Origin: Paenibacillus baekrokdamisoli | GTDB taxonomy: Bacteria > Bacillota > Bacilli > Paenibacillales > Paenibacillaceae | Assembly (NCBI RefSeq): GCF_003945345.1 | Contig: NZ_AP019308.1 | Location: 496,001 to 560,000 of the forward strand | Direction of reading: 5' to 3' | DNA: 64,000 nucleotides | Part shown: positions 1-8,926 of the stretch, piece by piece | Position numbering within the stretch: the first letter of the stretch is position 1 | Layout: each line of letters starts with the position of its first letter | The notes under the pieces: model-generated | Database searches by the model: none | What the model saw: only the letters and a program-made list of their open reading frames with translations | Told to the model about the DNA's origin: nothing | Translations under genes and position numbers: made by a program

Positions 1-2
1 AG

Positions 3-689
3 GGATACATCCTTCATAAGAAACCATTGTTTGGCGTTGAGAAATTCGCAGAGCTCTCGCAGATCTTCGAAGAGCAATGGGAGCTGGTCGGCAGAAAATT
101 GAACAGTGAGCTCGATACACCGCATTTTCGCGATGAACGACTGCTTAAGTTTCTGCTGAGCGATGAAGTATTGGATTTAGTTGAGCCAATTCTAGGCCCG
201 AATATCGGATTATGGTCCAGCCATTTTATATGTAAAGAGCCTGTCATTGGTAAACAAACACCTTGGCATGAGGATTCCGCTTACTGGAAGGGAAGACTGA
301 GCCGCTTTGACAAAATCGCAACGGTCTGGCTGGCGATTGATCGCAGCTGGAAGGAGAACGGCTGCATGCGTGTCATTCCTGGTACGCATTCGAATGGGTT
401 CTCGGATTACGAGGAAGTGAGTGAGAGCGAGAATATTTTCAACACACAGGTTAAAAATATTGATGAATCAAAAGCTGTATATTTTGAGCTTGAGCCTAAT
501 GAATGCTCGATTCATGACTCTCGTATTATCCACGGAGCTACACCAAATCCGAGCCCATATCGCCGCTGCGGCTACACGATGCGTTATTTCTCCACAGAGG
601 CCAAAGTTATTCCTGAGAAGAATCCTGGCTTCAAGATCTGGCTTGCTCGCGGGAAAGATATCGCCGGAAGTGACTTTGTTAACGTATAA
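3..689 (+). CDS. Phytanoyl-CoA dioxygenase family protein (5' end outside window)
   Basis: The reading frame is open to the left edge, so the start lies outside the window and only about 228 C-terminal residues are seen. The sequence has the Fe(II)/2-oxoglutarate dioxygenase signature of the PhyH family: an HxD pair in TPWHEDSAYW, a distal histidine in RIIHGATPNPS, and an arginine shortly after (RRCGYTMRYF) that would bind 2-oxoglutarate. PhyH proteins hydroxylate small organic substrates; the substrate here cannot be told. An AraC regulator follows 41 bp downstream on the same strand, so the pair may form a small inducible unit. The family is clear, the specific function unknown. Confidence 0.85.
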   Translation, partial: GYILHKKPLFGVEKFAELSQIFEEQWELVGRKLNSELDTPHFRDERLLKFLLSDEVLDLVEPILGPNIGLWSSHFICKEPVIGKQTPWHEDSAYWKGRLSRFDKIATVWLAIDRSWKENGCMRVIPGTHSNGFSDYEEVSESENIFNTQVKNIDESKAVYFELEPNECSIHDSRIIHGATPNPSPYRRCGYTMRYFSTEAKVIPEKNPGFKIWLARGKDIAGSDFVNV

Positions 690-730
690 TAGATTGTATA
701 GGAACGGTTTACTTGAAGGAGGCGATGGTA

Positions 731-1576
731 TTGTCCGTCCATAGAACGCCAGAGAGGCTCATGAACGAGCAATACATGCCTGCGTCGTCTCCTTATCAAA
801 TTTTTCTGCATGCGATCGAGCATACGATTATTACGCATTGGCATGAGTTTTACGAAATGGCTTTTGTCGTCTCTGGTACGGGTACGCATGTAAGGAATGG
901 AGTGCCGTCGCGGATTGAAAAAGGTTCAGTATTTCTCATGACACCAGCGGATTTTCATGAAATTAAAGTGGATGAGGGGCAAATCCTTCATTTATACAAT
1001 CTTATCTTTACAGAGCAGCTTATTCGGGAGCCGCTGATGGAGCTGCTGTTCGATCATGTTTCCGAGCTTACGCATACATTTGTCGGAGCTGAATGTGCGC
1101 AGGTGGAAGCGGAGTTTAAGCGATTATGGGATGAGACGCTTCATTGGCAAGCAGGCAGCGAAGTTATCGTTCAGGGAAGTTTAGAGCGATTATGGATTGA
1201 TCTGTCCCGTAAATGCCGTTCCATGCCAATAACGATCAAGCCAGCAGGTGAGCCGTTCTTACAATCCCCCATTCGTAAGGCCTTGATCTATATTCAGCAT
1301 CACTTTCGTGAGCCTCTTCCGCTTGATGAGGTGTCACGGTTATGTGGGTTATCTACTAATTATTTTAGTGAATGCTTCCACAAACAAACAAGAACAACCT
1401 TTCAGTCCTATGTACAGGAATTACGCCTTCAGTTTGCGAAGTCACTATTGAAAGCGACTCGTCTTCCGATAACCGAGGTTAGCCTTGCCGCTGGCTTTAA
1501 CACATTGCCTCATTTTGAACGGACGTTTAAGAGAAGGTTTGCATGCTCACCTAGAGAGTTCCGCAGATCTATCTAA
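731..1576 (+). CDS. AraC family transcriptional regulator with N-terminal cupin domain
   Basis: The protein of about 281 residues has an N-terminal cupin-like sensor (ITHWHEFYEMAFVVSGTGTHV) and a C-terminal double helix-turn-helix of the AraC/XylS type (LDEVSRLCGLSTNYFSECFHKQ, then ITEVSLAAGFNTLPHFERTFKR). It should activate a nearby sugar or metabolite gene; the dioxygenase just upstream is a candidate, but this is inference. Start choice: an AAGGAGG Shine-Dalgarno lies at 716-722, so the TTG at 731 (8 bp spacing) is preferred. The frame extends to a TTG at 713, upstream of that site, and an ATG at 725 is only 2 bp from it. Confidence 0.85.
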   Translation: MSVHRTPERLMNEQYMPASSPYQIFLHAIEHTIITHWHEFYEMAFVVSGTGTHVRNGVPSRIEKGSVFLMTPADFHEIKVDEGQILHLYNLIFTEQLIREPLMELLFDHVSELTHTFVGAECAQVEAEFKRLWDETLHWQAGSEVIVQGSLERLWIDLSRKCRSMPITIKPAGEPFLQSPIRKALIYIQHHFREPLPLDEVSRLCGLSTNYFSECFHKQTRTTFQSYVQELRLQFAKSLLKATRLPITEVSLAAGFNTLPHFERTFKRRFACSPREFRRSI

Positions 1577-1588
1577 TTCCGACTCAGG

Positions 1589-1617
1589 TTGTTTCGCTAG
1601 TTTTGAAAGCGTATAAT
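1589..1617 (+). promoter_or_regulatory. Sigma-A promoter for the FAD oxidoreductase gene
   Basis: TTGTTT at 1589-1594 and a perfect TATAAT at 1612-1617 are separated by 17 bp. The site lies between the AraC gene and the ATG at 1662. Confidence 0.55.
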
Positions 1618-1661
1618 TAGGTGGTACCTATATCTATGTACGTAACTTGAGGAGGTATCGG

Positions 1662-2228
1662 ATGATGTTTGAAATTGCCATTATTGGCGCTGGTCCAGCA
1701 GGAGGAAGTGCCGCATTATTCACGGCGAAGGCTGGTAAGAAAACGTTACTCATCGATAGCGATCAAAGCATTACGAAGAAAGCATGGATCGAGAATCATT
1801 ACGGCGTACCCGAGATCAAAGGTCCCGATCTCGTAGAGACAGGGATTAGTCAAGCGACGAAATTCGGAGCTGAGCTGGTACGAGCGAAGGTGGCTAATAT
1901 TCAACAAACAGATGAAGGCTTCCGTATTGCTGCTGAGGATGGCAGTGAGTATCAGGCGAAGGTGATTATACTCGCAACCGGACTGCTTGTTGATCTGGCA
2001 GAGAAGGTTGGACTGAACACGAGGCCAGGTACAGAGCCGCGAATCAAGACCGTCCTCGATGTCGATGCTGCAGGCAAGACGAATATTAACGGTATTTGGG
2101 CAGCTGGAACAGTTGCAGGGGTGAGCGTACATACCATTATCACCGCTGGAGATGGCGCAAGAGTAGCTGTTAATGTGATTAGTGAAATCAACGGTGAACG
2201 TTATGTGGATCATGATCTACTGAAATAG
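1662..2228 (+). CDS. Short thioredoxin-reductase-like NAD(P)/FAD-dependent oxidoreductase
   Basis: About 188 residues, against about 310 for thioredoxin reductase. The N-terminus carries the FAD Rossmann motif (IIGAGPAGGSAALF, about residues 8-21) and the C-terminus carries the second FAD-contact motif (GIWAAGTVAGVSVHTIITAGDGARVAVNV). The middle NADPH-binding domain with its CxxC redox pair is missing, and no CxxC is visible. Such half-size proteins are known in Bacillales, so this is probably a genuine short family and not a deletion. The electron donor and substrate are unknown. GGAGGT at 1651-1656 supports a start at ATG 1662 (or 1665). Confidence 0.8.
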   Translation: MMFEIAIIGAGPAGGSAALFTAKAGKKTLLIDSDQSITKKAWIENHYGVPEIKGPDLVETGISQATKFGAELVRAKVANIQQTDEGFRIAAEDGSEYQAKVIILATGLLVDLAEKVGLNTRPGTEPRIKTVLDVDAAGKTNINGIWAAGTVAGVSVHTIITAGDGARVAVNVISEINGERYVDHDLLK

Positions 2229-2277
2229 CCATATGAATCATAGAAGCCTTAGAAGTTATACTGAAAGCTTTAGGATG

Positions 2278-2311
2278 AAAGCCTTTTGAGCAGAAGCTCA
2301 AAAGGCTTTTT
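2278..2311 (+). terminator. Rho-independent terminator
   Basis: A perfect 14-bp stem (AAAGCCTTTTGAGC at 2278-2291 and GCTCAAAAGGCTTT at 2296-2309) closes on a 4-nt loop and runs into T residues. It ends the oxidoreductase transcript. The A-rich 5' side could let it work in both directions. Confidence 0.9.
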
Positions 2312-2384
2312 GTTAGTTGTGTATATAAAAAGCTATAATAGAGAAATAACTTCTTCACATAATGAAAGAAAAGGGAGTAAACCT

Positions 2385-3548
2385 ATGCGAGTTGTTCGAA
2401 ACATTTTGACCGCAGCAGCCATCTTCTTCATATTTTTTGGTCTTCAATATTTGATTGGATGGCATGCGAGAGTATTTCTATCCTCTTTAATGGCTGACAT
2501 CCCGACCGTCATTTATTGGGTATGCTTTTGGTTTATAGCGCTATCTTATATTGTATCCAGATTACTAGAGATGTGGATTCCGGGTCCATTCGCTAGAGGA
2601 CTCAAGTGGATAGGCTCTTATTGGTTCGCTATTCTTCTCTATAGTGTAATGATCCTTCCGATTGCTGATTTGACGGCTTGGCTGCTTCGTGATGTTTTCG
2701 AGGTGAGCGCTCATCATTCTGTCCTAGCAGCAGGATTCGCAGCTGTTGTGATTTATCTCGCTATTCTTGTGCGAGGCTCATGGAATGCATGGAATCCTAT
2801 TATTCGTCCCTATCACTTAGATGTCTCCAAGCAGGCCGGCAATCTAGAGCAGCTGCGCATCGCAGTTGCATCTGATATTCATCTGGGCACTTTGGTCGGT
2901 AGACGTCACCTTCGTCAGCTGGTAGATCGTGTGAATGAGCTGAAGCCGGATATCGTACTGCTTCCGGGGGATGTCATAGATGATGCTATTGAACCGTTCA
3001 AGCGTAATGATTATGGCAGCATTATAAGCGGATTTCAATCCAAGTTCGGAACCTATGCGGTTCTGGGCAATCATGAATACATTGGTGGCAAAATCGAGGA
3101 ATTCGTTATGCTTATGGCGGATGCTGGCATCCCCGTACTGTTAGATCAGTCTGTAAAAGTGGCTGATAGCTTCTATGTGGTGGGACGAAAGGATAAGTCC
3201 GCCGATCGATTCCGTGGTAGTAAAGGTGAAGGTCGATTATCTACGGAGCAGCTCGTAGCTGACTTAGATCATTCCTTGCCGCTTATTCTCATGGATCATC
3301 AGCCTTCAGCGCTCAATGAAGCAGCAGATAGTGGTATTGACATTTCCTTGTCCGGTCACACGCATCGAGGACAGATGGCACCGAGTCATTTTATCACAAG
3401 GCGGATCTTCGAGCTGGACTGGGGTTATATGCGCAAAGGAATGATGCATGTTATTGTTTCCTCTGGCTACGGAACATGGGGGCCTCCAATTCGTATCGGA
3501 AGTCGGTCTGAGATTATCGATATAACGGTCCATTTTGATAAAAGCTAG
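2385..3548 (+). CDS. Membrane-anchored calcineurin-like metallophosphoesterase (YkuE-like)
   Basis: 387 residues with the upstream GGGAG supporting ATG 2385. The first 130 residues hold about four hydrophobic segments. A soluble metallophosphoesterase domain follows with the full metal-ligand set: DxH at D164/H166 (ASDIHLG), GD at 195-196 (LPGDVID), GNHE at 228-231, MDHQP near 303 and GHTHRGQ at 324-330. The family uses a two-metal centre to hydrolyse phosphoesters; YkuE-type relatives act at the cell surface. The substrate cannot be assigned. The gene stands alone after a strong terminator. Confidence 0.87.
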   Translation: MRVVRNILTAAAIFFIFFGLQYLIGWHARVFLSSLMADIPTVIYWVCFWFIALSYIVSRLLEMWIPGPFARGLKWIGSYWFAILLYSVMILPIADLTAWLLRDVFEVSAHHSVLAAGFAAVVIYLAILVRGSWNAWNPIIRPYHLDVSKQAGNLEQLRIAVASDIHLGTLVGRRHLRQLVDRVNELKPDIVLLPGDVIDDAIEPFKRNDYGSIISGFQSKFGTYAVLGNHEYIGGKIEEFVMLMADAGIPVLLDQSVKVADSFYVVGRKDKSADRFRGSKGEGRLSTEQLVADLDHSLPLILMDHQPSALNEAADSGIDISLSGHTHRGQMAPSHFITRRIFELDWGYMRKGMMHVIVSSGYGTWGPPIRIGSRSEIIDITVHFDKS

Positions 3549-3571
3549 CCAAATCCGCTAATAAGTTTGTA

Positions 3572-3600
3572 TTGGAGTGAATAGCGAACCCCTATATAAT
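3572..3600 (+). promoter_or_regulatory. Sigma-A promoter for the membrane hydrolase gene
   Basis: TTGGAG at 3572-3577, a 17-bp spacer and a perfect TATAAT at 3595-3600 lie upstream of the ATG at 3659. Confidence 0.55.
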
Positions 3601-3658
3601 AAAAAAGGGAAATGGCTTCTCAAACTAGCTAACTATCGCCTAAGGAGGCGGACTTCAT

Positions 3659-5989
3659 ATGGATACACAGCTTGAGCCCTCGGCGTTCATCCCGTTTGAA
3701 CCGCCGACTCGCAAAAGGTTTTCTTTTCTTAAATGGTTAATGAAACGTACAAGAGTAACTCTTAATTATGATACTTCGTTCTGGCGCACTTCACTTACAG
3801 GTATTTGGACGGTATATAGTATCGTTCTCATCATCACTAGTCTTGGGATGCCAACAGGCCTTGGGATTACGTTCGATACGGTAATGATGACGCTGATTGG
3901 GACAATCGGGTTAACCCTTGCAGCGATTGTAGTAGCATTCCTATTGTCCTTGGCTTATATACCCGTCCCTCGCTTATACGTAGGATCTATTGTTGCTGCT
4001 GCGGGAGTAATTGATTATTTATTCGAGCATGCGGATATTGATTTTCCGCAATCTATCGTTTTGACCGCCCTTATTATCATTTGCGGAATGCTGGGAGGCT
4101 CAATGATTGCTCTGCTGGCAAGCCGGCGAGTGAAGCCTAAAGTAAAGCTTTCCGTAATCATTGCCGTAACGATTGTTTGTTTGTCCTTTAGTTATTGGCC
4201 TGCTGAGAATAAAGCTTCATTGGTCTCAACCTCGTTAGATGCGATTGCCGAAGAAAGTGGCGTAGCTGCGCTGCAAGCACATAATCCGAGTGAGCCTGGT
4301 TCCTATGACTATCAGACGTTTACCTACAGCAGCGGCAAGGATCGCCACAGGAACGTGTTTGCAGGTAAAACGGATTTGGTTTCTCAATCTGTCGACGCAT
4401 CTACCTATATCCGTAACTGGTCCTGGCTGCGAAGCTTCTTTTGGGGATTTGATCAAAAAGCACTGCCGGTAAACGGGCGGGTTTGGATGCCGGTGGGGGA
4501 GAGCCCTTTTCCCTTAGTACTCATCGTTCATGGCAATCATCTCATGGAGCAATTCTCAGATGAAGGCTACGGGTATTTAGGAGAGCTGCTTGCGACCCGA
4601 GGCTTCATTGCAGTCTCTGTTGATGAGAACTTTCTTAATTATTCAGTTTGGGCAGATATTCCAGCTCAGGATATGAAGGTTAGAGCATGGATGCTGCTGA
4701 AACATCTTCAGCAAATTAATGACTTTAGCAAGCAGGAAGGAAACCCCTTCTCAGGTCGGGTAGACATGCAGAGTATTGCTTTGATTGGACATTCTAGAGG
4801 TGGACAGGCGGTCGCTATGGCTGCCGATAGCTCCAAATGGTTCTCTGAGGATAAGTCTCTGATGGGGATAAAGAGCTTCCATATCGGGGCCGTTATCGGC
4901 ATTGCTCCTACGGACAAAACGGTAGATAAGCAATCTGCCACGCTCAAGGATACGTCTTATTTGACTCTTCAGGGAGCAAGTGATGGAGATGTAGATACCT
5001 TCAATGGGGAGCGTCAGTACATTCGGACTTCGATTACATCAGGCTCCCAGTCTTTCAAAACCTCTCTTTATATCGGGGAAGCGAACCACAGCCGCTTCAA
5101 TACCTCTTGGGGGGCGATGGATGACAGCTTGCCTGGAGGATTGCTGCTTAAGCGCAGTGACATGATTGAGGCAGCCGATCAGCGTGAAATTGCGAAGGTG
5201 TATGTATCAGCCTTTCTGGAAACGGTGCTGCATGGAAGCAAGGACTATCAGGCTTTGTTCCGAGATTATCGGACGGGTCTGGCATGGCTGCCTGAAGCAA
5301 CCTATATTAATCGCTATGAGGATGGCGGCTTTCAAGAGCTCATAAGATTCGATGATGACTTTAATAAGATGACCTACAAGAATGGAATAACGGTAAAGGC
5401 TGTTGATTTGGAGTGGTCGGAGGAATCGGCAGAAGACCGGGATGGCAATGGCAAAGGAACCCGAGGAGCAGCTCTTCAGTGGAAGCAGAAGGGTGGAACT
5501 TACACGATAGAGATACCTAAGAATTTCCGTGATCAGCTGCAATTCGGTAAAGGTGCTGCTCTCGCTTTCTCCATGACGAATCTGGAGAGGGATCTGCTGT
5601 CACCTGCTCCAGTTAAGGATACGAAACTTTCGGATACTAAATCTGGTACCGCTGCAGAAGCTGAGATTCCCGCTCCATCGATTATGATTGAATTGCAAAG
5701 CAGCAGTGGAGCAACCGTCCGATTGCCCCTGAACAGCTTCATGAAGGCTGTTGAATTGCCGCATACGACATTCACGATCTTTCCTTGGCTGGAGAAGGAA
5801 ATCAAAGATGGTAAATACAAAGAATCTTCAGAGCCGGTATTCCAAACCTACCAGCTGTCGCTTGAGCGGTTCCATGAGGCTAACGAACAGTTCGATCCTT
5901 CTCAATTAGCACGGATTACTTTTCGCTTCAGTAATGGTCCCGGCAAAATCATGCTGGATGATATTGGAATTGAGGCGGATACGCCTTAA
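3659..5989 (+). CDS. Large membrane-anchored alpha/beta hydrolase
   Basis: 776 residues; AAGGAGG at 3642-3648 sets the start at ATG 3659. Residues about 45-180 form roughly five hydrophobic segments. An alpha/beta hydrolase domain follows, with the oxyanion region LVLIVHGNH (about 287-294), the nucleophile elbow GHSRGG (Ser379) and a likely catalytic histidine in EANHSRFNTSWG. A beta-rich region of about 200 residues closes the protein (PSIMIELQSSSGATVRLPL and others). The layout suggests a membrane enzyme with an external esterase, lipase or peptidase domain. No specific substrate can be named, and no partner gene is adjacent. Confidence 0.75.
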   Translation: MDTQLEPSAFIPFEPPTRKRFSFLKWLMKRTRVTLNYDTSFWRTSLTGIWTVYSIVLIITSLGMPTGLGITFDTVMMTLIGTIGLTLAAIVVAFLLSLAYIPVPRLYVGSIVAAAGVIDYLFEHADIDFPQSIVLTALIIICGMLGGSMIALLASRRVKPKVKLSVIIAVTIVCLSFSYWPAENKASLVSTSLDAIAEESGVAALQAHNPSEPGSYDYQTFTYSSGKDRHRNVFAGKTDLVSQSVDASTYIRNWSWLRSFFWGFDQKALPVNGRVWMPVGESPFPLVLIVHGNHLMEQFSDEGYGYLGELLATRGFIAVSVDENFLNYSVWADIPAQDMKVRAWMLLKHLQQINDFSKQEGNPFSGRVDMQSIALIGHSRGGQAVAMAADSSKWFSEDKSLMGIKSFHIGAVIGIAPTDKTVDKQSATLKDTSYLTLQGASDGDVDTFNGERQYIRTSITSGSQSFKTSLYIGEANHSRFNTSWGAMDDSLPGGLLLKRSDMIEAADQREIAKVYVSAFLETVLHGSKDYQALFRDYRTGLAWLPEATYINRYEDGGFQELIRFDDDFNKMTYKNGITVKAVDLEWSEESAEDRDGNGKGTRGAALQWKQKGGTYTIEIPKNFRDQLQFGKGAALAFSMTNLERDLLSPAPVKDTKLSDTKSGTAAEAEIPAPSIMIELQSSSGATVRLPLNSFMKAVELPHTTFTIFPWLEKEIKDGKYKESSEPVFQTYQLSLERFHEANEQFDPSQLARITFRFSNGPGKIMLDDIGIEADTP

Positions 5990-6022
5990 TAAGGCAGTCT
6001 TATTCCATTTTTATCCTAATGC

Positions 6023-6051
6023 TTGACACTTGTTTCAACTTGCTGTATAAA
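6023..6051 (+). promoter_or_regulatory. Sigma-A promoter for the T-box/argS transcript
   Basis: A perfect TTGACA at 6023-6028 and TATAAA at 6046-6051 are separated by exactly 17 bp. Transcription should start near 6058, just before the T-box leader. Confidence 0.75.
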
Positions 6052-6057
6052 TACGTT

Positions 6058-6369
6058 TAAGCAACATCTGTAAGGCATGGAGGATTTACGCGCGTTTGCA
6101 GAATCAATGAATCGGATAGCAATGAACATTAATGAATGGGACAGTAATCCATGACAGATAGTCGCAGCGAGCCGGGTTGGTGAAAGCCGGTACGGATGTT
6201 TTGGATGAAACGGACCCAGGAAATGGTTTGCTGAACCTAATAAAGTAGGCAAATCCGGTCTTCGACCGTTAACAAGTGGAGTGGTCAAACCTACTGGGGT
6301 CTGACACTTAGAGTGGTACCACGGGATCTTCAGGCTCTCGTCTCTTATATAGAGACGGGGGCTTTTTTT
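6058..6369 (+). promoter_or_regulatory. T-box leader (tRNA-Arg sensing, CGG specifier)
   Basis: The leader has the conserved T-box bulge sequence (AGAGTGGTACCACGGGA, from 6310) followed by an intrinsic terminator. Stem I landmarks are visible: AGTA at 6143-6146 opposite GAA at 6207-6209, with ATCCA (6147-6151) pairing with TGGAT (6202-6206) above and GGG (6138-6140) pairing with CCC (6215-6217) below. The distal-loop segment at about 6165-6190 contains GCAGCGAGCCGGG and GGTGAAAGCCGG. The triplet after GAA-A is CGG (6211-6213), an arginine codon, which matches the argS gene behind it. Uncharged tRNA-Arg should stabilise the antiterminator and allow argS expression. Confidence 0.92.
6334..6369 (+). 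terminator. T-box terminator hairpin
   Basis: A 12-bp stem (6334-6345 with 6351-6362, two G-U pairs) is followed by seven T residues. It is the off-state of the T-box leader. Confidence 0.88.
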
Positions 6370-6397
6370 ATTTTCATAAAGCTGGAGGGTGAGGACG

Positions 6398-8269
6398 ATG
6401 ACGATGATAAACGAAGTGATTATTGCAGCAGTTCAGGAAATCTTACAAGAAGTAGTCGAGCATGCGAAGCAGCCGTGGCCGCAAGGCTTGAAGATTGTTG
6501 TTGAACATCCTGCGAATCACGAGAATGGGGACTACAGCCTTAATATTGCGATGCAATTGGCCAAGATTCTCAAGAAATCCCCGATTATCATTGCTAGCGA
6601 GATCCAAGAAAAGCTGCTTGAGGACAGTAAGATAAAATCGTTATTTTTCAAGGTTGAAGTAGCTGCTCCAGGGTTCATTAACCTTTACCTCAATTGGGAG
6701 AAATGGGGCTTGAATTCGGAACTAGAAGCGTCCTTCCCTCCCGTGCCTTCAAAAGTCGTCATTGAGCATACCTCCATTAACCCGAATAAGTCTGCGCACA
6801 TCGGCCATCTGCGTAATTCTTGCATCGGTGACACATTGGCTAGAATGCTGAAGAGAGTCGGTCACGAAGTTGAGGTTCACAATTATATCGATGATTTGGG
6901 GAATCAATTGGCAGATACGCTTGTCGGAATCCTGCATACGAATACGGAGAAAGCCTTCAGTCGTTTTGGTGATTTCTGCTGGGAGACATACGCTAAGGTC
7001 AACAAGGCTTATAAAGAGACACCAGAGCTGCAGCTTAAGCGCGCTGATGTTCTGCATGAATTAGAGAAGGGGAATTCGAATCTAGCGTGGATGGGATTGC
7101 TTGTTGCAGAACGTATCGTTCGTGAGCATCTGGAGGAGATGAAGCAATTTGGTATTCGTTATGATGTTCTGGTGTGGGAGAGCAGCATCGTGAGGGAGGG
7201 ATTCTGGTCCAGTACTTTTGAGCTGCTGCGCGCAACGGATATCTTTTATCAAGAGACAGAAGGGAAATTAGCGGGCTGCTGGGTACTTAAACATCCAGAA
7301 GGGGATGCTGAGCAGGAGGCACATGCAGACTTTCAAGCAGATAAAGTGCTCATCCGTTCCAATGGCATTTTAACCTATACGGCAAAAGATATTGCGTATC
7401 ATCTATGGAAATTCGGTGTGCTCGGAAAGGATTTTCGTTATAAGAAATTTGCAGATCGTCTGTGGTCGACGGACCTTGATGGTGTGAGGAAGAGAATCGG
7501 TCAGGCAGATAAGGTTATAAATGTCATCGATTATCGACAAGAATATCCTCAGATTATGGTCAAGCAGGCTTTGCTGGCGCTCGGCTTCGAGAAGCAGGCT
7601 AATCAATTAAGGCATGTCAGCTATGGAGTCGTTTCTCTAAGTTCAACAACAGCTGAAGGCCTAGGGGTAGATACTTCAGAGGGTAAACATTCCTATCCGA
7701 TGTCGGGCAGACAAGGCATTGGCATCAAGGTTGCTGATTTACTGGATCGAATGGAGCTAGTCATTGAAGCGAAACGTCCACGTCAGACAGGGCTCTCCAG
7801 CCGGACAATTGCAGCCGCTTCGATCCGCTATTATTTGTTGAGATTTCATATGCAGACTGAGGTTGTGTTTGACTTAGAGCAAGCAACAGAAGTCTCAGGG
7901 AATACAGGTGTTTATTTGCTCTATAGTTATGCTCGCTCTTACAGTATTCTCGAGAAGGCCAAGCAAGAGATAAGCAGGGAGGAACCGCTGCGATTTGACA
8001 ACCTGGAAGCTCAAGAAGCGAGTTTGATGAGACAGCTTGCATACTGGCCAGAAGTTTTGGAGGCCGCAGTAAATGAGCTTGCACCACATCATATTTGTAC
8101 GTATGTCCATGAACTGACCAATCTATTCAATCACTTCTATGCTACCTGTCCTATATTGAAAGCGGAAGGGGACAAGAAGAAATTCAGACTGTGGCTTACA
8201 GCACGCTTCAAAGCTGTGCTTCACGGTGCACTCGAGATTCTTGGACTTCCTACTCCGAAGAGCATGTAA
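6398..8269 (+). CDS. argS: Arginyl-tRNA synthetase (divergent, long form)
   Basis: About 623 residues, longer than the roughly 556 of the usual Bacillus enzyme. It contains an N-terminal Add-1-like tRNA D-loop domain, the class I signature HIGH at 134-137 (NPNKSAHIGHLRN), and a C-terminal DALR-type anticodon domain (YARSYSILEKAKQ). The KMSKS loop is replaced by PMSGRQG. In ArgRS enzymes without a canonical KMSK, a lysine just upstream of HIGH is known to compensate, and K131 is present here. GGAGG at 6384-6388 supports ATG 6398; an upstream GTG at 6389 is possible. Expression is under the T-box leader. Length and motif suggest this may be a second ArgRS of the organism. Confidence 0.9.
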   Translation: MTMINEVIIAAVQEILQEVVEHAKQPWPQGLKIVVEHPANHENGDYSLNIAMQLAKILKKSPIIIASEIQEKLLEDSKIKSLFFKVEVAAPGFINLYLNWEKWGLNSELEASFPPVPSKVVIEHTSINPNKSAHIGHLRNSCIGDTLARMLKRVGHEVEVHNYIDDLGNQLADTLVGILHTNTEKAFSRFGDFCWETYAKVNKAYKETPELQLKRADVLHELEKGNSNLAWMGLLVAERIVREHLEEMKQFGIRYDVLVWESSIVREGFWSSTFELLRATDIFYQETEGKLAGCWVLKHPEGDAEQEAHADFQADKVLIRSNGILTYTAKDIAYHLWKFGVLGKDFRYKKFADRLWSTDLDGVRKRIGQADKVINVIDYRQEYPQIMVKQALLALGFEKQANQLRHVSYGVVSLSSTTAEGLGVDTSEGKHSYPMSGRQGIGIKVADLLDRMELVIEAKRPRQTGLSSRTIAAASIRYYLLRFHMQTEVVFDLEQATEVSGNTGVYLLYSYARSYSILEKAKQEISREEPLRFDNLEAQEASLMRQLAYWPEVLEAAVNELAPHHICTYVHELTNLFNHFYATCPILKAEGDKKKFRLWLTARFKAVLHGALEILGLPTPKSM

Positions 8270-8285
8270 TCCGAAGAGCATGTTA
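8254..8285 (+). repeat. 16-bp tandem duplication across the argS stop codon
   Basis: TCCGAAGAGCATGTAA (8254-8269, ending in the stop codon) is immediately followed by TCCGAAGAGCATGTTA (8270-8285). The second copy differs at one base and has lost the stop. Confidence 0.85.
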
Positions 8286-8434
8286 TTGTTAAGCTTACAG
8301 GGCACCCAGTTTTTGATAGTTGTTTATTAGAAGGAGAACGTTTATAGTAGTTGATAGATCAATTATTGATGCATCAATTAATTACACAGCTGTGGTTGTT
8401 GATGAATAAACAGCAAGGGGAGAGGAGGAATAGC

Positions 8435-8863
8435 TTGACCCAATCCAACGGTGATTCAGCTTATATCTTATATAGGCTGCTCTGTCTGAACAAACAGATC
8501 AGTCCCAAATTTGAGCGCTGTACGGGCATTGGTCCTACGCGGCTTGATCTATTGCATCAGCTTTATCAAGTGGACGAGATGAATCAAACCGATCTTCAAA
8601 AAGAAGTGAATATTGACCCAGCAGCCGTTACTAGGCATTTAAAGCAGCTGGAAGCCGATGGAATGGTAACGAGGCGTAAGAGCGCCGCGGATAATCGAGT
8701 GACATTTGTCTCCTTAACGGATCATGGGCGAACAGAGATTATCTCATTTCGGGAGGAAAAGGGACATTTTCTAAGTCAGCTGCTCCATAATTTCACCCAA
8801 GAAGAACGCCATCTACTCGCGGATATGCTCAAACGAATGCAGCATAATATGAATGAGCTTTAG
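8435..8863 (+). CDS. MarR family transcriptional regulator
   Basis: 142 residues when started at TTG 8435, the usual MarR length; AGGAGG at 8422-8427 lies 7 bp upstream. The frame is open further upstream (to 8351) but without a better ribosome site. The winged helix is clear: QTDLQKEVNIDPAAVTRHLKQLEADGMVTRRKSAADNRVTFVSLTDHG. A nitroreductase gene follows 63 bp downstream and is the likely target or operon partner, as in many MarR-controlled detoxification units. No inducer can be inferred. Confidence 0.88.
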   Translation: MTQSNGDSAYILYRLLCLNKQISPKFERCTGIGPTRLDLLHQLYQVDEMNQTDLQKEVNIDPAAVTRHLKQLEADGMVTRRKSAADNRVTFVSLTDHGRTEIISFREEKGHFLSQLLHNFTQEERHLLADMLKRMQHNMNEL

Positions 8864-8926
8864 GTTACACCAGCGTTACGGGGAAGTCAGTACGTCATCT
8901 AAGATATACCTAGGGAGGATTCAAAC

